From: Apiotrichum sp. Y4204 | Lineage: Eukaryota > Basidiomycota > Tremellomycetes > Trichosporonales > Trichosporonaceae | NCBI GenBank assembly: GCA_025531455.1 | Contig: JAMYHL010000059.1 | Coordinates: forward strand, 1-64,000 | DNA: 64,000 bases | Direction: 5' to 3' | Shown here: positions 57,083 to 64,000 of the stretch, piece by piece | Layout: every line of letters begins with the position of its first letter | Numbering within the stretch: position 1 is the first letter of the stretch | Position numbers and translations under genes: made by a program | The notes under the pieces: model-generated | Database searches by the model: none | Seen by the model: only the letters and a program-made list of their open reading frames with translations | What the model was told of the DNA's origin: nothing

Positions 57083-57821
57083 TCACAACGCACAGCGGTC
57101 CTCGTCAAACTCGACCGTCATCCCGCCCTTGCCCTTTTCGCCGTTCTTGACGCCTGCTATGGTGTACTCGTACCACCCGTCGCCGCGGATACCGCTCAGC
57201 GCGCCCCTGTGGTGTTAACTGAGGACAGCGGGTGCCGTCGCGAAGGAGTAGAGACTGTGTTCATGGCGAGGTGGAAGGTCCCCGTACGAGTCGGTGCCCT
57301 ACAGCTACGCCGACCGGGCAGACGCCTGCCAGCTCGTCCTCTCCATCCCGCTCCCACTCCAGGCACTCACTTGCCTGTGCCCTCCATGACAGTCCACGTC
57401 CCAGTGACCTTGCCCTTCCAGATATCCCCGTGTGAGCGCACGACAAATGTGCCCTTCAACCCCTCGATCGAGCCGACAAACGTCTCGTGTCCGTCTGGTG
57501 GTGTGTCAGTTTCTGAAGATGACAGACTGATGAGAATGACCGAACGCCGCTCCGCGACTCACCAAACCAGCCAGTTTCGTGCGGCTCTGGTTGTGAGTCG
57601 GGGTGATATGTCCTGGAGTCAGTGCCGTCGATGGCGCGGAGGGAGTAGACCACGCGCACTCCCCAACTCGCCGGCTGCCGGACTCACACAATGTACGACG
57701 CATATGTCGTACCCACCATCGCTGATGGTCCGCCTGTGTCGTATTGCATCGTCGCTGTCGCCGCGCATTGCTTGTATCCTCCAACGAGGCCACCGGGCAG
57801 AGGCTGTTGTTGCCAGTCCAT
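57083..57821 (-). CDS. DUF3224 domain protein
   Basis: Four exons (57821-57717, 57674-57563, 57494-57371, 57206-57083; introns 42, 68 and 164 nt) give 154 residues, the whole length of a DUF3224 (AllS-barrel-like) protein. The core runs WGVRVVYSLRAIDGTDS, ETFVGSIEGLKGTFVVRSHGD, GTWTVMEGTGK, GALSGIRGDGWYEYTIAG. These are the strand pairs G(S/T)FV..G and GTG.L.GIRG seen in this family. No signal peptide. Function is unknown; relatives are small beta-barrels, mostly in bacteria. The last intron is the longest, and its neighbourhood contains an alternative coding-looking stretch, so exon 4 is the least certain. Confidence 0.7.
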
Positions 57822-59202
57822 GATACCAGGTGAAGGGAAATGGGTCGTTCAATGATAAGTGAGATGAGTGATGAGGATGGTTAGTGAAAGATGAGAAGAC
57901 GTCGTTCCACTGAGACTTGCACGCGTCCGTAGTTACATACTGTATATCGAGAGCGTGAGATTGATCGCAAGTGTAGAACATGCTTCTCTTTGTCTGTGAG
58001 GGATATAAATATCTCCGGGCAAGATATCACCCCAGCAAGCTGGCTGAGAACAACTTCGGGCGCCTCTCTCTCGGCACTCTTCTACACATCACAGTGTGCC
58101 AAGCCTCGAACCGTTTGCACTGGCGCGCACTGGAATGGTGACGCAACAGATATGTGCGATAAACGGGCGCCGCCGGAATGAGATTCCGCATAATGACTCT
58201 CTCTCACATGGCTGCGCTTTATTGTTCCAAACCATGCCAAGCCCTGTGTTGGCGTTCAACTTTCCACGACAATGCAACAATGCGGGATTTAGCCCATTGC
58301 CCATTGCAAAGCACACGATCCTACATCTTGTCCAACTCCAACAACATTCATCGACCACAGATGCCTTGCCCATGTCCCTGATCACTCATGCACAATAGAA
58401 TGCAGGCTGGATGGGACTGATACGCTCCAGTACCAGTGCTCAGTACCTCCACCTACGTCTTGTCAGTGTCGCGGCATTAAGTGGAGGCCACCAGCAGGGC
58501 AGCAGGGGTCATCGCCCGATGACTAGAGTGCCCTTATGTTAAACGAAGACCAACTTCCCAGTCTCTGTCCACTCACAATCTTACACATTGCAGGGAGACA
58601 GCAACCAAGCGGCACCTGTGTAGACCGATCCCGACGCTCCAGGTCGCCGCTAGCAATATGTTGACTCCACCGCGCAGGCGCAGAGGCCCTCGCGCAGCCG
58701 CGTATCTCGACTCGACGACCTCTTACCTTCCTTGATCATCAGTTCTTGTGCTCACTTGCCAGACGATTGTTAACTACCGAGCAGCATGCCCGCCCTGTAG
58801 GGCAGTCAACACCGGCCTCGCGGCCTCGGGAATATTGGTACCTGCTTCGGTCTCGCGTCGTCCTGAACTCAGTGGGTGTGAACGAGATGTAGACGGAGAG
58901 CATTCGCCAGTGAGCTATGTTTAATAAGTAGCGCAATCGCCAACAAGCGTTGGACAGATCAAATCGTTGGAGAGTGAGTACGTTTGGGCCACACAGGCAA
59001 AGGCGGACTGCCAGGACTAAGCCAGGTCTTGACGTGTCAAAACGGTAGAGCATACCCAAAGAAACGAAGAAGATATAAAATGATGGTACCAGGTAGCCGG
59101 GACGGAAGCCTTTGCGATTCCCGTGGTGTATAATATCGCCATAAGTCGACAAACCCCTTCTCATGGCCCCTTCGTGTGCGTGGGCCATTGGCTGATCACA
59201 AC
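57822..59202. other. Intergenic, no convincing gene
   Basis: About 1.4 kb. A TATA-like ATATAAATA lies at about 58012-58020. A 149-codon frame at 58739-59188 (minus) shows no family resemblance or coding bias that I can see. Confidence 0.4.
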
Positions 59203-60392
59203 TTAAAGCCAGGCAAAGAGAGCAAGCGCAACCGACGCGAGCATGCCGCTGCCCGACACACGGAGCGTGGAGGCAGGACTGTTGGGCTTGCCGGACGCCT
59301 GGGCGTTGCTGCCGCCACTGTTGTTGTTGCCGTTGCTGCTGGGGGTACCGCTGTTACCACTGTTGTTGGTGTTGCTGTTGCTGATACCACCGCCGTTGTT
59401 GTTCGAGCTGCCGCCGTTGTTTCCGTTGTCCTCGCTAATTGTCAGCAAAATTCCTTAACCAAGACTTGATATTCCTTCACTCACGTCGTTCCCTCGTAGA
59501 AGGTCATGCTGGTGAATCCGTTCTCACCCTGGCTTCCGGTGAAGACGCAGGTGACAATGAGGGTGTAGGTCTGGCGGGGGTTGAGGGGACGCATGAAGAG
59601 CAGAGCCTCGGTCGGGTCGGGGAACTCTGCCCGAATGGCGTGGGTGTCGCGCTCGTCGCCGTCGGCGCTCTCTAGGACAAAGTAGAGGGTCTTTGACTGC
59701 TTGCTACGCGTGCCGTTGACAACAAGGTAGGCCGTCTTGGGGGGCACGGCGACACGAAGCATGGCATCGTCGTAGCACTTTGCGTGGGTCGGGAGGTTGT
59801 TGGCGGCGTTGACGTGCTCCCATCGCCCGGTAGTGTTGTAAAACTTGTTGATCGTGCCGTCCTCCAGGATGAAGTTCTCGGTGCGCGTGGGCACCTCAGC
59901 GAGCGAGGCGGCCGTGCTGTTCATGCCGGTCATGATGTCAACGTTGTTCAGCGTCCAGTTGCCGTAGTATGCCTGCACGCTCATGGTGTAGTCCTGGAAG
60001 CGCGGGGTGGTGCGCTGCCACAGCACGGTGTCGCTTACGGGGCCCATAACCTTGCTGTCCTTGTCATCCCAGGTCGGGTCGTTGGTAACGTAGGCATTGG
60101 CCGCATTATCGGGGAGGCCGTCGGAGCCGGTGCGAGAGTACGAGCTGGCGGCGCCGTTGAAGGAGATGCCCGAGCCGATAAACTCGACGGCCATGCCCAT
60201 GGCAGTCGTCAGACCATTCTTGGTGACGGGTGAGTTGGGGTCGTTGCCGACGCGATCGAAGCCGGTCAGCTCAAGCGGCGCGTCCACAGTGCGCAGCGTC
60301 CAGTTGAAGAGCAACTGGGGCGCGTTGGGGTCAGCTGCGAGTGTTGCCGGGAGGGCGAGAGTCGCGGCGAGGAGGGCGAGTGCTGTCGACAT
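59203..60392 (-). CDS. GPI-anchored secreted protein with Asn/Gly/Ser-rich stalk
   Basis: Two exons (60392-59485, 59434-59203; 50-nt intron) give 379 residues. A signal peptide (MSTALALLAATLALPATLAA) precedes a beta-rich domain of about 280 residues with N-glycosylation sites (NWTL, NSTA, NTTG, NGTR). A stalk of about 50 residues built from SNNNGG and NSGGS units follows, then a GPI-attachment tail ending SGSGMLASVALALFAWL. The extracellular half shares a general layout (FIGSGISFNG, ending in TLIVTCVFTG) with the membrane protein at 24759-26588, which has GNGFTIHGE. I cannot prove homology. No known domain is recognised. Confidence 0.78.
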
Positions 60393-62257
60393 GGGGGAAT
60401 GAGTGTGGGGGGATGAATGGGGATCAGGACGCGTTAGCGGGGGGGTTTATATGTCGGTCACAGAGCATCAATGCATTCAAGATGAGAAGCTAGGAGGACT
60501 GAAGGGGTATTCCGAGTATTGCTTCTTGCACGCTAGAGATGCCGAACCGGCGAAAGGAGTGAATGGATCGACTGCCAAGAAAGGCCCAGGACGTGCGACG
60601 TCGGGCGGCGAGTTGCAGCTCTCCTCCGCTGCCTTCTGCCTCTCATCTCTTCCAGCTTGGTCGCGTACGAGCACACCGCCCTAGAGAGCGTATAACGCTC
60701 GAATGGAAAGGGTCAACTTTGCGGCTGTGTCGCAGAGTTCGGCCCGTGCATGGTCTGTGGGGCTTGGGGAGCTGTGCGGCCCCCGGAGTTGAGATTGCTC
60801 TCGTACTGGTTCTTCCCGTCATGCTTATCACGACTCTTGTGCTTTGGCTGTACAAGGCACACAGCCCCAGTCCCCGACCCTAAAAGACTACTCGAGCACT
60901 TCCAGATCTACCAGGGATTCCAGCAGATAGACACACCAAACGCGGGACGGGAAGCTCGACTCGCTCTGCCCACCCTCCGGTCAGACTTCAAGGGCTACGC
61001 CGCTTGGCGGCAGCTGTAACAAGGGTGTTTCGGTGTTGCGCGCACGTTTGGAGTATCCGCAGCGTGTCGATCAGCTAGGTACACAAATGCCACTGTCTTG
61101 ATTGATAGACATGATGTTTATTAATGAAAGGGAATCGCATATCTGCACAGCCCTCTCGGCCCCCCTCGAGGACCGCGCTCAGTGTCAATTGGCTTTGTTG
61201 ACAACATCCAAAACGCCATTCACGCGTCATGGGGCATGTCTCACTCGGTGACGACAATGGCAGTGTCGATGATAGGGAGACGGGCAAGGAGCGAGGCTCG
61301 TGCGCGTTGCGCGACTTTGAGGCATCCTTTATGCTTGCCGCTGGCCAACTATCCCTCTCCTCTAGCTTCTCTAGCTCCTCTCCTCTCGACGCCTCATGTT
61401 AGCCACGATTAAGGACGATGCTGAAGTAGCACTCCCGATTCCACTGCCGTAACACTGAGCGGTCAAAGACATCGAACAGCATCGGGCGAGGAAGTCGGAC
61501 ATGTGCCTGTCACCATCAAAGCGCCCTGCCCACCGTCTTGAAGTGCTACAGTCGGACACTGGAAACTCCTTGGTTGCTACTGCCTGACCGGGCATTGGCG
61601 TTCCGCCACACCCCCTCTCTATCATGGAGGATGAGACATCGAAACACCATCTTTGTTAATATCAAAGTATGAGCGCGAGTGCAGTCCCCCCCCCCACAGC
61701 ACAGCCCCCACCCGAAGTCGGTCAACGCCGACGACCACCACAGCCCCAATGTCAACAAACTTCGTTCTAGCTTCGATGCACTAGCCATTCATTCATCGGC
61801 GGCCACGGGATTCCTGTAGCTCAATTTGCAGCAAGTCGCTTACAGTATTGCATTTCCTCTGCATCAGTTTATCAGGCTCAAGCGAAGCGTGGATAAAGAG
61901 AGTGTCGGTGAGGTACGTTCCGTCACCCGGATCCACCGTCTTATGCCAGCTATCCCCGTCTTGGCGCAAAGTGTGGAGGTCAAATGGTCGGATGGCAGCA
62001 GCATACTGTAGCTCTGATATCTGTTCCGCTCACACATGCATTCGATATACCCTTACGAAAGCTCTTCTTGGTCGTCGTTGTGGTAATGTCGACCATCAAT
62101 ATCGACCCCGGAACGGTGCTCAACCGGAGCACTGCTCTCCCCGGCTACGCAGCTTAGCCGACAAAACTCACCTCCACAGCAGACATCACGTCCATAAAAA
62201 GTTACTGAACAGCAACCATCTCGACACCCATCTCATCCCTCAACCCCCGTCGTCGCA
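60393..62257. other. Intergenic, possible small membrane gene at 60.7-61.0 kb
   Basis: About 1.9 kb. Around 60788-60870 one frame encodes a clean hydrophobic helix (VEIALVLVLPVMLITTLVLWL). Another frame at about 60890-61019 encodes a polar tail ending GYAAWRQL then stop. The two could be exons of a small single-pass protein, but no good donor/acceptor pair joins them. The rest holds nothing recognisable. Confidence 0.3.
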
Positions 62258-63831
62258 ATGCTCGGTGTGCCTCCTCACGTCGGGCCGTCGCTCGCACCCT
62301 CCCCAGTCGTCCCGTGGCATCCGCTGCTGCCGCTCTGCCCGCCGCCTGCCTCCATCGCGACGACCAACAGGGCCCCGCCGCAACCACCGCGTCCGGAAGT
62401 CACGCCTCCGGCTGGGTACGTGCGCACGCTGCACGCGTCGCCCGGCGCATGGCCACGCTCACTCAAGGAGTCCCGTGGGGAGTGCACGCGTGCTTCGCGC
62501 CCGTACTCGAGCAACGCCCCGCCGACCGACGACAGGGCCGAGCGCGCAGCCCGCATCGAGCGGGAAAAGATCACTTGCGGCGAGGCGCCGAAACGCGCCC
62601 ACGAGTGGGACATTGACGAGGCGCTCGCTGACCCTCACCCCCCTCATCCCCAGTGGGTTCCCGTCGAGCGGTGGCGGCGCGAGAAGCCTGTAGACGGCGG
62701 CGTCACTCTCCTACTCATCCATGCTAATGGCATGCCGAAGGAGGTGAGTACAGCTGGGCGGCTGACGTGAGCCGGCGCCGGGCATTCGGCGATATCCGAT
62801 CACACAATCCGGATACCACAACTTTGATCTCTAACACACCAGGACTACCATCCCGTGCTGCGCCAGTTCCTCTCGACGCCGTCCTCTGCCATCGCCTTTG
62901 GCACAGGGGCCGCGCTCGGCACGTCCCCGGATGTGGTCGTCAACGACATCTTCCTCCTCGAGGACACTCTGCACGGCGTGGGGCAAGACCTGAACGCAGG
63001 TCACCTGCCACCGGTGCATGCGTGGTCCGACTTTGCACGCGACATCCTCAACTTCCTCACCCATGTGCTTCCTGGCATGTCGGACGACGCGCCGTGGCAG
63101 CTCGAGTGGCACGCCGAGCCGCCTGCTGCACCGCGCACGATTTTTGGTATTGGCCACTCGCTCGGCGGCAACGCCCTCGTCCACGCGAGCGTGACTCGCA
63201 AAGATGCGTTCTCCGGCCTGCTCCTCATCGACCCCATGGTGGGCATCATGTCGTATCCTCGTGCTAACCCCAGACACAACCCACAGGTGCCAACTCATCC
63301 GCAAAAATGGGCTACCCGGTGCAAGCTCTGACGCTGAAGCGCCGACCCGCGTGGCCGTCGCTTGCTGCTGCTGAGGAGTCCAACAAGGGCAACCCGATGT
63401 TCTCCAAGTTTGACCCCGCGACGTTTGCATTGTGGCTCCAGTTTGGCGTCGTCCCGTCCAGGGCTGGGGACGAGGTCGTCCTCGCCACGCCGCCTTGGGC
63501 CGAGGCGTGTGTCTTCTCGGACCCACGCGCACCCCAGCGCGGATGGGACCTACTCCCGCAGCTCAACGTTCCCGTCGGCTTTCTGATGGCGGAGGACACA
63601 AAATGGATGGGAGGGCCCAAGATCCAGCGCGAGCTTGTGTGGCGCCCGCCGCGCGCACGCAACGAGATGGTCAAGGGCTCGGGACATTTGGTGGGTTCCG
63701 CGGCTGGAGTGGAATGCAGGCTGACGTGGAAGGTGGTACAGGAACAGCCCACCGAGACGGCCCTCGCTCTTCGTCGCTTCCTCACGACTGTCAGCGCAGG
63801 AGAGTGGGACAATCAGAGGAGCAAACTCTGA
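62258..63831 (+). CDS. Alpha/beta hydrolase with PTS1 (peroxisomal)
   Basis: Three exons (62258-62743, 62843-63238, 63274-63831; introns 99 and 35 nt) give 479 residues. A Pro/Ala-rich N-terminal region of about 140 residues leads into the hydrolase fold. GVTLLLIHANGMPKE is the oxyanion-loop strand, followed by the nucleophile elbow FGIGHSLGGNAL (Ser about 268) and GLLLIDPM. Near the end are VPVGFLMAEDTKWM (acid residue region) and a histidine in GSGHLVG. The C-terminus SKL is a canonical PTS1, so it is a predicted peroxisomal lipase or esterase, as in yeast Lpx1. The exon 2/3 junction assumes a GTGGGC donor and a CTAAC branch. Confidence 0.82.
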
Positions 63832-64000
63832 AAATGGCGTGCTCTCCTGTAAACGTATCTTGGCATAGAGCTCGGAGCTGTCACCATGAAACTGTGGTGC
63901 GACCGGTTCACTCTACGCTCCACCCGCAACCTCAGGTTCACGCACACTGCAAAGCACTACATTCTGTCAACTTATCTCAGTCATGTCTTATCCACAGCTT
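63832..64000. other. Right window edge, no gene seen
   Basis: The final 169 bp is the 3' flank of the hydrolase gene; no further coding start is visible. Confidence 0.5.

Noticed and set aside
56972..57823. 283-codon plus-strand frame
   Set aside because: Antisense to the DUF3224 exons and introns; no recognisable family.
58739..59188. 149-codon minus-strand frame with some hydrophobic stretches
   Set aside because: No signal, motif or splice context; composition looks random.
1..64000. CRISPR arrays, insertion sequences, transposon proteins, rRNA
   Set aside because: No regularly spaced direct repeats, transposase or reverse-transcriptase motifs, or rRNA-like sequence were seen anywhere in the window.

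Overview
The window looks like a chromosome segment of a basidiomycete yeast or dimorphic fungus. The genes are interrupted by very short introns (mostly 32-70 nt) with GTGAGT, GTAAGT or GTGCGT donors and CTAAC or CTGAC branch points a few bases before the acceptor. Predicted proteins are typically fungal: GPI-anchored and serine/threonine-rich secreted proteins, a Frag1/Sfk1 protein, a bicupin oxalate decarboxylase and PTS1-tagged acyl-CoA ligases. A Trichosporonales-type yeast is my best guess, but that is inference. I rebuilt exon models by hand. For each intact model the exon lengths sum to whole codons and each junction restores frame.

Layout. 0-5 kb: a repeat-rich, gene-poor left end; a 3'-truncated Na+/H+ antiporter; an IMPACT/YIH1-like protein; oxalate decarboxylase; a tetraspan membrane protein. 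5-21 kb: the most interesting block, a compact set resembling the galactosaminogalactan (GAG) exopolysaccharide cluster of Aspergillus fumigatus. It holds a truncated Agd3-like (CBM87) fragment, a Sph3-like GH135 hydrolase, a UDP-glucose/GlcNAc 4-epimerase (Uge3-like) and a giant 2830-residue membrane glycosyltransferase (Gtb3-like). 21-33 kb: surface and secreted proteins (a beta-trefoil lectin, a GPI-anchored pepsin-fold protein lacking both catalytic aspartates, a single-pass membrane protein), NAD kinase, a Frag1/DRAM/Sfk1 protein and a secreted GH24 lysozyme with two peptidoglycan-binding repeats.

33-50 kb: a GC-rich run of metabolic genes with a peroxisomal, CoA-ester theme. It contains two acyl-CoA ligases ending in AKL, a hotdog thioesterase ending in SKL, a YtcJ-type amidohydrolase, an FMN-dependent 2-hydroxyacid oxidase, a methyltransferase, a NUDT19-like Nudix hydrolase, a calcineurin-type phosphatase and a zinc alcohol dehydrogenase. 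50-64 kb: a second secreted beta-trefoil lectin, an AAAP amino-acid transporter, a 3.5-kb gene-free stretch, a DUF3224 protein, a GPI-anchored Asn/Ser/Gly-rich surface protein and an alpha/beta hydrolase ending in SKL.

How the genes work together. The epimerase would make UDP-Gal and UDP-GalNAc, the giant transferase would polymerise and export the chain, and the Sph3-like hydrolase would trim it. The deacetylase domain that makes GAG adhesive is not in the window; only a carbohydrate-binding fragment remains. The 33-47 kb genes could activate, oxidise and hydrolyse CoA esters in the peroxisome, but they need not form one pathway.
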